The notes below the pieces were generated by a model. The model ran no database searches, was not told the origin of the DNA, and saw only the letters and a list, made by a program, of their open reading frames with translations. 42,077 nucleotides of DNA, taken from NCBI GenBank assembly GCA_900548545.1, contig URKX01000019.1, positions 1 to 42,077 of the forward strand. Direction: 5' to 3'. Source of the DNA: an uncultured Oscillospiraceae bacterium (GTDB lineage Bacteria; Bacillota; Clostridia; Oscillospirales; Acutalibacteraceae). How positions within the stretch are numbered: the stretch's first letter is position 1; each line of letters opens with the position of its first letter. Of the stretch, positions 15,069-24,031 are shown piece by piece. A program made the translations under genes and the position numbers.

Positions 15069-17134
15069 GTGAAATTTCTTACTTTGAGATTTTAGCCCCT
15101 GCCGGCGGCCCGGAAGCGTTGAAGGCCGCGGTGTATGCGGGGGCGGACGCGGTGTATCTGGGCGGGCCGGCCTTTGGAGCGCGGGCCAACGCTCAGAATT
15201 TTTCCCGGGAGGAATTGGCCCAAGCGGTAGAGTTCTGCCATGCCCGGGGGGTGCGGGTCCATGTGACCGTGAATATCCTATTGAAAGAAAAAGAGCTGCC
15301 CCAGGCCCTGGAGTTTGCGGAATACCTGTGCTCCCTGCCGGTGGACGCGGTGCTGGTCCAGGACGTGGGGCTGTTCTCCCTGCTGCGGCAGAGGGCGCCC
15401 CGGCTGCCCTTGCACGCCTCCACCCAGATGAGCCTCCACACCCCGGCGGGGGCCAAGCTGCTGTGGGAGTTGGGCGCCCAGCGTGTGGTGCTCTCCCGGG
15501 AGATGAGCCTTGGGGAGATCCGGGAAGTGGGGCAGGCCTGCCCGGTGGAGCTGGAAAGCTTTGTCCACGGGGCGCTGTGTATGTCCGTGTCGGGGCAGTG
15601 CCAGCTCAGCGCCATGCTGGGAGGCCGCAGCGGCAACCGGGGCCTGTGTGCCCAGCCCTGCCGGCTGCCCTTCGCGGCGCCTGGTGGCACGGGCCACGAC
15701 CTGTCTTTAAAAGACCTTTCCTTTGTCCGGGAAGTGGGGCGGCTCCGGGAAGCCGGGGTGTGTTCCGCCAAGATCGAGGGCCGGATGAAGCGGCCGGAAT
15801 ACGTGGCTGCGGCGGTTTCCGCCTGCCGCCGTGCTGCCGACGGGGAGGAAGTCCCGGAAAAGCTATTGGAGGAGCTGGAGGCAGTGTTTTCCCGCTCGGG
15901 CTTTACCCAGGGGTATCTCACTGGGAAGCGGGGCTCCGCCATGTTTGGGGTGCGCCGCAAAGAGGACGTGACCCAGGCTACGGAAAAGGTGTTTGCTTCC
16001 CTGCGGGGGCTGTACCGGGGAGAGAACCAGCGGGTGCCGGTGTCTTTGGCCCTGGAGGCCGGGGAAGGGCAGGTCACCCTCACCGCCCGGGACAAGGAAG
16101 GCCGGGTGGCTGCGGCCAGCGCCCCTGCCGCGGAGGGGATTGCCCCCCTGTCCCCGGAGCGGTGTGTGCAGCAGCTTTCTAAAACAGGGGGCACGCCGTT
16201 CCGGGCGGGGCCGGTGTCCGTTCCCCCGGAGGGGGCGCCCTGCGGGGTGTCCGCCTTGAACGCCCTGCGCCGGGAAGCCCTGGAAAAGCTGCTTGCCCTG
16301 CGGCAAAAGCGGCAGCCTATCCCCTTCCAGCGGCAGGAGCTTTCCTTCCCCAGCCACCCCAAACGCCAGGGGACGCTGCCCCTGCGGGCGCAATTCCGGA
16401 CAGTGGAGCAGGTGCCTGCTCAGGCCAAGGCCTGCCGGGAGATCGTCCTGCCCTTGGAAACCCCGGTGGAAGCCCTCCGCGGCTTGGGGGAGCAGGGGTA
16501 TCCGTCCGTTATCCTGGACATTCCCCGGGCCCTGTTTGGGGAGGAAAAATGGACAGCCCAAAAAATGGAACAGTTGATGGAGGCCGGGTACACTAAGTTC
16601 CTCTGCGGGAACCTGGGCGCCGTGGCCTTGGCCCGGCAGCTGGGAGCGGAAATCCACGGCAGCTTTGGGCTGAACATTTTCAATACGGCCAGCCTGGAAT
16701 TTTTCTGGACGCTGGGCCTGTCCACAGCGGAGCTCTCTTTCGAGCTGGCCGCCAAGGAGATCGCCTCCCTGGAGGGACTGCTGCCCCGGGGGTTGATGGT
16801 CTATGGCCGGGCGCCGTTGATGCTCACCCGGAACTGCCCCTTGGCCAATTCCCCCAAAGGGTGCCTCCACTGCAAGGAGCCGGGTTGCCTCACCGACCGG
16901 AAACGGATCCGTTTCCCGGTGGTGTGCCGGGGCGGGAAAAATATCGAAGTGCTCAACTCCCTGCCCCTGTGGCTGTGTGACCTGGAGCGGGAATTGGCCC
17001 CTCTGGACTTTGGAACGGCCCGTTTTACGGTGGAAAACTCTGTGGAATGTGGGGAGATCTTAGAGGCCTGTTTTCGGGGCAAGGCCCCAGATTTTGACTA
17101 CACCCGGGGGCTTTTTCACCGGGGAGTGGAATGA
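15065..17134 (+). CDS. U32 family protein, RlhA-like RNA hydroxylase
   Basis: A 689-residue member of peptidase family U32, translationally coupled to zapA (ATGA). The N-terminal TIM-barrel contains LAPAGGPEALKAAVYAGADAVY-type sequence and the family signature ESFVHGALCMSVSGQC. Four cysteines at 172, 179, 195 and 199 probably bind an iron-sulfur cluster. A long C-terminal extension (DUF3656-like), with a further Cys-rich segment CLHCKEPGC, makes it similar in size to E. coli RlhA (YdcP), which hydroxylates C2501 of 23S rRNA. The shorter TrhP proteins hydroxylate tRNA U34. Despite the family name, RNA hydroxylation is the better-supported activity of characterised members; which RNA is used here cannot be told from sequence. 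Confidence 0.85.
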   Translation: MSEISYFEILAPAGGPEALKAAVYAGADAVYLGGPAFGARANAQNFSREELAQAVEFCHARGVRVHVTVNILLKEKELPQALEFAEYLCSLPVDAVLVQDVGLFSLLRQRAPRLPLHASTQMSLHTPAGAKLLWELGAQRVVLSREMSLGEIREVGQACPVELESFVHGALCMSVSGQCQLSAMLGGRSGNRGLCAQPCRLPFAAPGGTGHDLSLKDLSFVREVGRLREAGVCSAKIEGRMKRPEYVAAAVSACRRAADGEEVPEKLLEELEAVFSRSGFTQGYLTGKRGSAMFGVRRKEDVTQATEKVFASLRGLYRGENQRVPVSLALEAGEGQVTLTARDKEGRVAAASAPAAEGIAPLSPERCVQQLSKTGGTPFRAGPVSVPPEGAPCGVSALNALRREALEKLLALRQKRQPIPFQRQELSFPSHPKRQGTLPLRAQFRTVEQVPAQAKACREIVLPLETPVEALRGLGEQGYPSVILDIPRALFGEEKWTAQKMEQLMEAGYTKFLCGNLGAVALARQLGAEIHGSFGLNIFNTASLEFFWTLGLSTAELSFELAAKEIASLEGLLPRGLMVYGRAPLMLTRNCPLANSPKGCLHCKEPGCLTDRKRIRFPVVCRGGKNIEVLNSLPLWLCDLERELAPLDFGTARFTVENSVECGEILEACFRGKAPDFDYTRGLFHRGVE

Positions 17135-17238
17135 TGGTGGAAAACTCGGTGGAAAATGTTTAAAATCTCAGGGGAAAACCCTGGAAAGCCAGGAAAATAC
17201 CGGGTTTTGCCCTTGTGGAAAAGTGTGAATGTGGAAAA
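17029..17238 (+). repeat. Cluster of GTGGAAAA repeats and a stem-loop (DnaA-box-like)
   Basis: Five copies of (T/G)GTGGAAAA in the same orientation occur at 17029-17037 (inside the U32 gene), 17136-17144, 17148-17156, 17214-17222 and 17230-17238. Two of them read TGTGGAAAA, one base away from the DnaA box TGTGGATAA. Between them an 11-bp stem with one mismatch (17171-17181 with 17202-17212) can form, without a T-tract. The intergenic part separates the U32 gene from dut. Whether DnaA binds is unproven. Confidence 0.4.
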
Positions 17239-17262
17239 CTCCCCCTGTGAAAGGAGCTTTTT

Positions 17263-17709
17263 ATGGAAGAGAACATGGTGTTAAAGTTGAAAAAAGTGCG
17301 CCCAGAAGCCCAGCTTCCCCAACGTCAGACAGAGGGGGCTGCCGGTTATGACCTGTGCGCCTGCCTGGACACACCCGTGACCCTGGCGCCGGGGGAGGGT
17401 TTTTCCTTCCCCACCGGCTTTGCGGCGGAGATCCCCCAGGGATTGGTGGGGCTGGTGTTCTGCCGCAGCGGCCTGGGCGTGAAGCACGGGGTGAGCCTGC
17501 CCAACTGCGTGGGGGTTATCGACAGCGACTACCGGGGGGAACTGATCGTCCCCCTGCGGAATTTCGGGGACAATCCCTACACCGTCCAGCCCGGGGAGCG
17601 GATCGCCCAGCTGGTGCTGCTGCCGGTGTTCCTGCTGCCGGTGGAGGAAGTGGAGGAGCTTTCCCAGACCCAGCGGGGAGAGGGCGGTTTTGGCAGCACC
17701 GGCCGGTGA
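17263..17709 (+). CDS. dut: dUTP diphosphatase (dUTPase)
   Basis: A 148-residue trimeric-type dUTPase that hydrolyses dUTP to dUMP and pyrophosphate, keeping uracil out of DNA and feeding thymidylate synthesis. All five family motifs are visible: AAGYDL near the N-terminus, CRSGLGVKHG, NCVGVIDSDYRGE with the catalytic Asp, GERIAQLV and the C-terminal RGEGGFGSTGR. The ATG at 17263 follows AAAGGAG. It stands between the zapA-U32 operon and the mreB cluster; no clear terminator follows. Confidence 0.95.
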   Translation: MEENMVLKLKKVRPEAQLPQRQTEGAAGYDLCACLDTPVTLAPGEGFSFPTGFAAEIPQGLVGLVFCRSGLGVKHGVSLPNCVGVIDSDYRGELIVPLRNFGDNPYTVQPGERIAQLVLLPVFLLPVEEVEELSQTQRGEGGFGSTGR

Positions 17710-17815
17710 GCCATCCCCGGAAGTGGTTGGGGGCAGCACATCTTGTAGGCCGTTTTTTGCTAAGGTGCACATATAAGGATTTTAGAGTTTTTGTAGGTTT
17801 ATGTAAACTTCCGCC

Positions 17816-17844
17816 TTGAGAAATGTTGGGAAATAGGCTATAAT
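17816..17844 (+). promoter_or_regulatory. Promoter of the mreB cluster
   Basis: TTGAGA (17816-17821), 17-base spacer, consensus TATAAT (17839-17844). It gives an unusually long leader of about 195 bases before mreB. The leader contains a 7-bp hairpin CGGAAAC/GTTTCCG around 17906-17926 and a short AAAGC/GCTTT hairpin with a T7 run near 17947-17967. The latter could act as a weak attenuator, but no known RNA family is recognised. No gene is seen in 17710-18045. Confidence 0.8.
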
Positions 17845-18045
17845 GAAGGACACGTGGCCTTTGGTTGCTTCCCTGGGAAAAGCGGGGAGGAAAACAGTGG
17901 CTGGAGCGGAAACGCGGGTGTTTCCGGCAAAGTGGGAAATCATAAAAGCAAACGGCTTTTTTTATCGCATAGGCAAATTGGATAGGCAGGGCGTTTTGCG
18001 AAGAGATCAAAGGCCCCTGGGGGGCTGGAAAGGCAGAGTGGAAGA

Positions 18046-19104
18046 ATGGCAGCAAAAGGGTTTCTTTCCGGAATTTTTTCCATGTTCAGTATGTTTTCGA
18101 AAGATATCGGCATTGACCTGGGAACGGCCAATACCTTGGTGTTTATGCGGGGCAAAGGCATTGTGATGCGGGAGCCTTCGGTGGTGGCTGTGGACGTGCG
18201 CACCGATGAGGTGCTGGCCGTGGGCAAGCAGGCCAAGGAGATGCTGGGCCGCACCCCCGGCTCCATTGTGGCAGTGCGTCCCCTGAAGGACGGCGTCATC
18301 GCCGACTTCGACGTGACCGCCGCCATGCTGAAGTATTTCATTAAAAAGGCTTTGAAGTCCGGCACCCTCAGCCGGCCCCGGATCGTGGTGTGCATCCCTT
18401 CCGGCGTCACCGAAGTGGAGCGCCGGGCCGTGGAGGACGCCGCCCGCCAGGCCGGTTCCAACAATGTGGATTTGATCGAGGAACCCATGGCAGCTGCCAT
18501 CGGCGCGGGCCTGCCGGTTGGGGAGCCCACCGGCAGCATGGTGGTGGACATCGGCGGCGGCACTTCTGAAGTGGCCGTCATCTCCCTGGGGGATATTGTC
18601 ACTTCCATGTCTGTGCGGATGGCCGGTGACAAGTTTGACGAGGCCATTGTCATCTATGTGAAAAAGAAGTACAACCTGCTCATTGGCGAGCGCACCGCGG
18701 AGGAGATCAAGATCAAGCTGGGTTCCGCCTTCCCCACCGAGGAAACCATCAACGCCTTTGTGGAGATCAAGGGCCGCAACTTGGTGGACGGCCTGCCCAA
18801 GAACGTGACCATCCACGCCGACGAGGTGCGGGAAGCCCTGGCCGACAGCGTGATGATCGTGGTGGACGCCATCAAGGACACCTTGGAAAAAACCCCGCCG
18901 GAACTGGCGGCGGACATTATCGACCGGGGCATTATGCTCACTGGCGGCGGCGCCCTGCTGCGGGGGCTGGACAAGCTGGTCAGCCAGGAAACCGGTATCC
19001 CGGTCCATGTGGCCGAGCGGCCTTTGGACTGTGTGGTGGAGGGCACCGGCAAGAGCCTGGAAGTGGAGCTGCCGAAGAACCGCTACCGCGGCCGCAGGAA
19101 GTAA
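18046..19104 (+). CDS. mreB: Rod shape-determining protein MreB
   Basis: A 352-residue actin-like ATPase that forms membrane-associated filaments guiding lateral cell-wall synthesis. It has the phosphate-1 motif DIGIDLGTANTLV near the N-terminus, VVDIGGGTSE (phosphate 2), and the adenosine motif MLTGGGALLRG near the C-terminus. Residues before KDIGIDLG (SGIFSMFSMFS) are hydrophobic and may form the membrane-binding amphipathic segment. The start at 18046 is tentative: its ribosome binding site is poor, and ATGs at 18082 and 18091 would give proteins closer to the usual length (about 335-345). First gene of mreB-mreC-mreD-PBP2. Confidence 0.95.
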   Translation: MAAKGFLSGIFSMFSMFSKDIGIDLGTANTLVFMRGKGIVMREPSVVAVDVRTDEVLAVGKQAKEMLGRTPGSIVAVRPLKDGVIADFDVTAAMLKYFIKKALKSGTLSRPRIVVCIPSGVTEVERRAVEDAARQAGSNNVDLIEEPMAAAIGAGLPVGEPTGSMVVDIGGGTSEVAVISLGDIVTSMSVRMAGDKFDEAIVIYVKKKYNLLIGERTAEEIKIKLGSAFPTEETINAFVEIKGRNLVDGLPKNVTIHADEVREALADSVMIVVDAIKDTLEKTPPELAADIIDRGIMLTGGGALLRGLDKLVSQETGIPVHVAERPLDCVVEGTGKSLEVELPKNRYRGRRK

Positions 19105-19111
19105 GGGCTGC

Positions 19112-19215
19112 CGGGACGGGGGAGGGACCGTCCCGCGGCGGAATAGGCCCGGGGCTTCCCCCGGGAGGAAAAAGCGGGAAGAGAGATGGGGACTGCCAGG
19201 GGTTCTTGGCAGTCC
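19112..19215 (+). other. Three consecutive hairpins between mreB and mreC
   Basis: The 155-base gap holds three stem-loops in a row: an 8-bp stem at 19112-19135, a 7-bp CCCGGGG/CCCCGGG stem at 19148-19165 and a 9-bp GGACTGCCA/TGGCAGTCC stem at 19191-19215. None is followed by a T-tract, so they are probably not terminators. They may be RNA-processing or stability elements that set mreB above mreC expression (inference). Confidence 0.6.
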
Positions 19216-19259
19216 GCATTTGGCTTTTCATGGAAAATCCCTAGAAGGAGAGCTTTGTC

Positions 19260-20150
19260 TTGAAGGACTTTTTTAAAACCAGTTCCTTTAAAGTGCTGGC
19301 CATTGTGGTGGTGGTGCTTTTGGGGCTGATTATCTACACCGCCACGGCAGGGGGGTCATTGGTGGCAAGCCTGCTGGGCTTTGCCACCACCCCCATGCAG
19401 AGCGTGAGCACCCAGGCCACCGGCGCGGTCACCGAGTTTGTGGACTTGGACGCCCTCTCCCGGGACGAGCTGAAGGACATGGTGGACAGCCTTTCCCAAG
19501 AGAACGCCCAGCTGCGGGAACAGCTGGTGGACTATGAGAACACCATGAAGGAGAACCAGCAGCTGAAGACCCAGCTGGAGATCACCGAGCAGGCGCCGGA
19601 AAACACCCTGCGGGCCGCCACGGTCATTGGCCGGGATCCCAACGACGTGTTCTTTGGGTTCTCCATCGACCAGGGCACCCTTGCCGGCGTGGAGGTGGGG
19701 GACCCGGTCATCACCAGCCAGGGGCTGGTGGGCATTGTGACCAACGCCTATGCCACCACCAGCAAGGTGACCACCCTGCTTTCCGAGGACGTGAAGGTTT
19801 CCGCTGTGGACCCTGCCTGCGGGGAGAGCGGCGTGATCGTCAGCGACATCACCACGGCCAGCGCCGGGCTGCTGCGGATGAGCTATCTGGGGAGCGGCAC
19901 CCAGGTGAAGGAAGGGGACATCATCACCACCTCCGGCGCGGGGAGCACCTATCCCAAGGATATCATCATTGGGGTGGTGGAGAGCGTGCAGAAGTCGGAA
20001 AACGACATCTCCCAGTATGCGGTGGTGCGGCCCTATGAGGACCTGACCCGGGTGCAAGAGGTGTATGTGGTCATCGACTTCCCCGGCGCCGGGGAGGGGG
20101 AGGACATCCCTGCCGGCCAGGACACCCAAGGCGAGGAGGACGCGGAATGA
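19260..20150 (+). CDS. mreC: Rod shape-determining protein MreC
   Basis: A 296-residue bitopic membrane protein that links cytoplasmic MreB to the periplasmic-side elongation machinery and activates PBP2/RodA. It shows an N-terminal membrane segment at about residues 10-30, a coiled coil at about 60-110 (KDMVDSLSQENAQLREQL) and a beta-rich MreC domain with VGDPVITSQGLVGIV, plus an acidic C-terminal tail. The start is a TTG at 19260, chosen because AGAAGGAG ends 9 bases upstream. The stop overlaps the mreD start (ATGA). Confidence 0.93.
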   Translation: MKDFFKTSSFKVLAIVVVVLLGLIIYTATAGGSLVASLLGFATTPMQSVSTQATGAVTEFVDLDALSRDELKDMVDSLSQENAQLREQLVDYENTMKENQQLKTQLEITEQAPENTLRAATVIGRDPNDVFFGFSIDQGTLAGVEVGDPVITSQGLVGIVTNAYATTSKVTTLLSEDVKVSAVDPACGESGVIVSDITTASAGLLRMSYLGSGTQVKEGDIITTSGAGSTYPKDIIIGVVESVQKSENDISQYAVVRPYEDLTRVQEVYVVIDFPGAGEGEDIPAGQDTQGEEDAE

Positions 20151-20671
20151 TTGGGGATTTCAACAAGGTGGCCCGGTACCTGGCCTATACCCTGGAGATC
20201 CTGGTGCTGTTCATGGTCCAGGAAACCCCGGGTCTGCTGCCCTCTGTTTTGGGGGTGCGGCCGGTGCTGCTGTTCCCAGCGGTGATGGCCATCGCCATGT
20301 TTGAAACCGAGGTGCCTGCCTTGGCTTTTGGGGTGATGGGAGGCTTGTTCTGTGACTTTGGCTTTTCCGGGATGCTGGGGTTCCACGCCCTGGTGCTGGG
20401 GGTGCTGTGCTTCTTCATCAGCCTGCTGGTGCGGGTGTACTTCCAGGTGAATATCGCCACCGCCGTCCTCACCGGCGTGTGGAGCATTGGCCTGACCGTG
20501 TGCCTCCAGTGGCTGTTCCTCTACTTTTTCCAGTATTCCCACCCAGCCTATGCCTTCACCCACCACTTTTTACCCAAGTATTGTTACACCCTGCTGTTTT
20601 TGCCCCTGTTGTACCTGCTCAACCGGGGGCTTTCCCAGGCGCTGAACCCCAAGGAGGGAAACAGCCTGTAA
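20147..20671 (+). CDS. mreD: Rod shape-determining protein MreD
   Basis: A 174-residue polytopic membrane protein with about five hydrophobic helices spanning almost its full length. Sequence is weakly conserved in this family; the size, hydrophobicity and position between mreC and the PBP2 gene identify it. It starts in the mreC stop codon (ATGA), so the two are translationally coupled. It is thought to regulate MreC conformation in the elongasome. Confidence 0.88.
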   Translation: MIGDFNKVARYLAYTLEILVLFMVQETPGLLPSVLGVRPVLLFPAVMAIAMFETEVPALAFGVMGGLFCDFGFSGMLGFHALVLGVLCFFISLLVRVYFQVNIATAVLTGVWSIGLTVCLQWLFLYFFQYSHPAYAFTHHFLPKYCYTLLFLPLLYLLNRGLSQALNPKEGNSL

Positions 20672-20696
20672 CACCGCCGCGAAAGGAGGCTTCCCT

Positions 20697-23084
20697 GTGA
20701 AAATGCCGAAAATCGGGAAAATCGGCCGCTCCGCCGCCTGCATCCTTCTGGTGCTGGCAGTGTTTGTGTTGTACGAGCTGCGCCTTGTCCAGTGGCAGCT
20801 GGTCCAAGGGGAGGAGTTTGAACAGATTTCCCTGTCGGGCCGCACCGATACCATTGAGATGGAAGCCGCCCGCGGGGAGATCCTGGACCGCAATGGGGAA
20901 GTCCTGGCGGGGAACCGCTCTAGTTACAACATTGTCTACGATGCCCTGGACATGGATTACTCCGCCCGCAACGCCACCATCCTCCAAGTGACCGACCTGC
21001 TGGAAGAGCGGGAAGAGGAGTGGCGAGACCGGCTTCCCATCACCGTGGGGGAGGACGGCGCCTACCAGTTCACCGCCGGCAGCGACAGCGAGGTGGCCTC
21101 TTTAAAGGAAACCCTGGAGCTGGCGGAATACGCCACGGCTGAGGAGTGCATGGCTGCCTTGGCCCGGAAGTACGACTGCCAGGGCTTTTCCAAAGAGGAT
21201 GCCCGGACGGTGGCCTCTGTGCGCTACTCCATGACCCGGGACGGCTATTCCCGCACCAACCCCTATGTCATCGCCGAGGATGTGTCCGCGGAAACCGTGG
21301 GGGTCATCAGCGAGCACGCGGAGGAGTGGCCGGGCATTGAGGCCCGGGTGGCTGTGTCCCGTTATTACGGGGAGGACGGCACCCTGGCCCCCCACGTGGT
21401 GGGCTACACCGGCTCGATCACCGCGGAGCAGTATGACGCCGCCGTGGAGGCCGGCACTTCCTACAACTCCGAAACCAACCTCTCCGGCTATAAGTGGACG
21501 GATACCCGGGGCCAGTCGGGGATTGAGGCCGCCTTTGAAGAAGAGTTGCGGGGCCACCGGGGGGAGGAAACCATCTACACCGACGCTTCCGGCGGCGTGG
21601 AGAGCACCGCCGTGACCACGGCCCCTCAGGAGGGCAACACGGTGTACACCACCATTGACTCCGACTTGCAGCGGGTGGCAAACCTTTCCCTGAAGAAGAA
21701 CATCGAGGGCAACACCGACGCCAAGGACTGTACCGCCGGCGCGGTGGTCGTGCTGGACGTGGAAGATTTCGGCGTGCTGGCTTGTTCTTCCTACCCCACC
21801 TTTGACATGAACCAGTACCGCTCGGATGACAAATATGTGAACCTCCTGGCGGAAGATGAAACAAAGCCCCTGTTCAACCGGGCCCTGCAAGGTGTGTTTG
21901 CCCCCGGCTCTGTGTTCAAGCCGGTGGTGGCCTTGGCCGCCCTCCAGGAAGGGGTCATCAGCGCGGCCACCACCTACAGCTGCAATGGCCTTTGGGTGTA
22001 TCATGACTTGGAGCAGGCCTGTATCTGTGGCACCGGCACCTGGAACGTCTACGGGGCGCTGGCCCATTCCTGCAACACCTTCTTCAGCAATGTGGGCTTG
22101 GATCTGGGGATCGACCGCTTGGGCCCCTACGCTGAGTACTTCGGCCTGGGCACCACCACCGGTGTGGAGATCGGCGAGGCCACCGGCACCATGTCCAACC
22201 GCCAGGAGTACCGGGAAAACCACGGCGTCAGCTGGAGCGACGGCGTCACGGCCCAGACCGCCATTGGCCAGGCGGACAACTTGTTCACCCCCATCCAGCT
22301 GGCCGCCATGTGCGCCACCATTGCCAACGACGGGGTGCGGCTGCAGACCCATTTCCTGGACAAGGTCACCGACTACACCGGGGAACAGGTGGTCGAAGAG
22401 TATGAGCCGGTGGAACTGTATGACGCGGGCCTTTCCGGCGATGTGCTGGGAGTGGTCCAGGCCGGGATGCAGATGGTGGCCACGGAAGGAACCGGGGGCA
22501 CGGTGTTTGCCGACTACCCGGTGTCCATCGCCTGTAAGACCGGCACTGCCGAAACCTCTACAGACAAAGATGGCACCGAGCCCAACCTGAGCTTCATCTG
22601 CTACGCGCCGGCAAACGACCCGGAGATCGCCATTGCGGTGATGATGGAGTATGGCAACACGGGCAATTACGCCAAGTATGTGGCCAAGGACATTTTGGAC
22701 CAGTACTTTGGCTTCTACACCTGGGATGAAGAGGGCAACAAGTACGACTCGGAAGGCAACTTGCTGGATGAGGACGGCACCATTAAAAAGACCGCGGCGG
22801 AGCTGGCAGAGGAAAAGGCCCGGCAAGAGGCCCAAGAGGAACCCACTGCTTCCGGGGATGAGGGCCAGGACGGCACTTCCACAGCGGGCCCCACCGCCAC
22901 TCCTGCGCCCACCGCTACCCCCGACCGGGGCAGCGATATCCCGGACGCCCCCTTTACCGGCCAAACGGCGTCCCCCACCCCTGTGCCGGAAGATCCTTCC
23001 AGCAGTGGCCCCAGCGGGGAGGAAAGCGGTCCCGGCGCTTCCTCCGGGCCCGAGGGCCCTTACTATCAGCGGGGCTCGCCTTAA
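20697..23084 (+). CDS. mrdA: Penicillin-binding protein 2 (class B transpeptidase)
   Basis: A 795-residue class B PBP that cross-links peptidoglycan for cell elongation. It has one N-terminal membrane helix (about residues 10-28), the pedestal/dimerisation domain (about 50-290) and the transpeptidase domain with catalytic motif SVFK (Ser near 405), SCN (near 458) and KTG (near 614). After about residue 690 comes an acidic, then Pro/Thr/Ser/Gly-rich tail of roughly 100 residues. It is low in complexity and probably extends into the cell wall. The GTG start at 20697 is set by AAAGGAGG at 20682-20689; an in-frame ATG lies 6 bases further on. Its place after mreD supports the elongasome role. Confidence 0.92.
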   Translation: MKMPKIGKIGRSAACILLVLAVFVLYELRLVQWQLVQGEEFEQISLSGRTDTIEMEAARGEILDRNGEVLAGNRSSYNIVYDALDMDYSARNATILQVTDLLEEREEEWRDRLPITVGEDGAYQFTAGSDSEVASLKETLELAEYATAEECMAALARKYDCQGFSKEDARTVASVRYSMTRDGYSRTNPYVIAEDVSAETVGVISEHAEEWPGIEARVAVSRYYGEDGTLAPHVVGYTGSITAEQYDAAVEAGTSYNSETNLSGYKWTDTRGQSGIEAAFEEELRGHRGEETIYTDASGGVESTAVTTAPQEGNTVYTTIDSDLQRVANLSLKKNIEGNTDAKDCTAGAVVVLDVEDFGVLACSSYPTFDMNQYRSDDKYVNLLAEDETKPLFNRALQGVFAPGSVFKPVVALAALQEGVISAATTYSCNGLWVYHDLEQACICGTGTWNVYGALAHSCNTFFSNVGLDLGIDRLGPYAEYFGLGTTTGVEIGEATGTMSNRQEYRENHGVSWSDGVTAQTAIGQADNLFTPIQLAAMCATIANDGVRLQTHFLDKVTDYTGEQVVEEYEPVELYDAGLSGDVLGVVQAGMQMVATEGTGGTVFADYPVSIACKTGTAETSTDKDGTEPNLSFICYAPANDPEIAIAVMMEYGNTGNYAKYVAKDILDQYFGFYTWDEEGNKYDSEGNLLDEDGTIKKTAAELAEEKARQEAQEEPTASGDEGQDGTSTAGPTATPAPTATPDRGSDIPDAPFTGQTASPTPVPEDPSSSGPSGEESGPGASSGPEGPYYQRGSP

Positions 23085-23178
23085 AAATACAAAGAGTAAT
23101 ATTTTAGATATCCTGGGACACAGAAACAGTTAAAAAGTGTTTAAGCGATACAAAATTACAATTGGGCTTTATTTGTTT

Positions 23179-23207
23179 TTGACAATTTGCTTGAAGTATG
23201 GTAAGAT
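23179..23207 (+). promoter_or_regulatory. Promoter of the minD-like gene
   Basis: Perfect TTGACA (23179-23184), 17-base spacer, TAAGAT (23202-23207), 21 bases before the ATG. The minD-like/mgsA pair is therefore probably not dependent on the mre promoter. Confidence 0.85.
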
Positions 23208-23228
23208 GATAACCGAGGTAGAATTTCT

Positions 23229-23966
23229 ATGGGTATAGCAACAGTCATCACGTCTGGAAAAGGCGGCGTGGGGAAGTCCACAGTGGCCGTGGGGCTGGGG
23301 AGAGCCCTGGCCCAGCGGGGCAGGCGCGTCCTTTTGGTGGATTGCGACGCCGGCCTGCGCAGCCTGGACCGCATGACCGGCGCGGAGGAAAACCTGGTGT
23401 TTGACATGGCCGACGTGGTCTTTGCCAGGTGCTCCCCGGCAGAGGCCATCTATCCCTGCGGTGGGGACGAAGGGCTTTTTTTGCTGCCCGCTCCCTCTTT
23501 GGGGGAGGATTTTATCCGTCCCGGCGTGATGAAAAAACTGGTGCCCCTTTTAAAGCGCTATTTTGACCATGTGCTGCTGGATTCCCCGGCGGGGGTGGGA
23601 AGCGGGTTCCGCTCCGCGGCAGTGGGGGCCGACCGGGCCCTTGTGGTGTGCAACCCAGACCCAGTGTGTGTGCGCAGCGCGGGCACGGTTCGGGAACTGC
23701 TGCAAAAGCTCCCTGTGGAAGAGGCCCGGCTGGTGATCAACCGGTTCAATGGTATCCTGTTTCACGAAACGGGCGCCTATGGCGACCTGGACGCCGTTAT
23801 CGATGAGGCGGGGGTGCGGCTTCTGGGCGTGATCCCCGAGGATTTTTCCTTGGCCGCGTCGTTTTTGCGGGGGAAAAAAGCCCGGGCAGATTCCCCCGGT
23901 ATGAAAGCCCTTTCCCGTGTTGCGGGCAGGCTGGAAGGCGAAAGCATCCCCTTGGCGGGATTTTAA
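23229..23966 (+). CDS. MinD-like ParA-family ATPase
   Basis: A 245-residue P-loop ATPase of the MinD/ParA group. The deviant Walker A KGGVGKST is at residues 11-18, followed by DCDAGLRSLDRMTG, which resembles the MinD switch-I DxGLRNLD, and DSPAG in switch II. MinD places the division septum by recruiting MinC to the membrane. Here the protein is slightly short (MinD is about 265) and its C-terminus (GRLEGESIPLAGF) does not show a convincing amphipathic membrane-targeting helix. Neither minC nor minE is in the window. It could be true MinD or an orphan relative. It lies 65 bases before mgsA. Confidence 0.8.
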   Translation: MGIATVITSGKGGVGKSTVAVGLGRALAQRGRRVLLVDCDAGLRSLDRMTGAEENLVFDMADVVFARCSPAEAIYPCGGDEGLFLLPAPSLGEDFIRPGVMKKLVPLLKRYFDHVLLDSPAGVGSGFRSAAVGADRALVVCNPDPVCVRSAGTVRELLQKLPVEEARLVINRFNGILFHETGAYGDLDAVIDEAGVRLLGVIPEDFSLAASFLRGKKARADSPGMKALSRVAGRLEGESIPLAGF

Positions 23967-24031
23967 TGGTATAAGTTGGGAACGAGTTGTAAAGAACTTT
24001 CAGTATATCCAAGGAGAGGAGATCGTCAAAC

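Noticed and set aside
17029..17262. Chromosomal replication origin at the GTGGAAAA cluster
   Set aside because: No perfect DnaA boxes, no AT-rich unwinding region and no dnaA, dnaN or gyrase genes are nearby.
17906..17967. Known riboswitch in the mreB leader
   Set aside because: Only short hairpins are visible; nothing matches a known aptamer, and the short T-run hairpin is weak.
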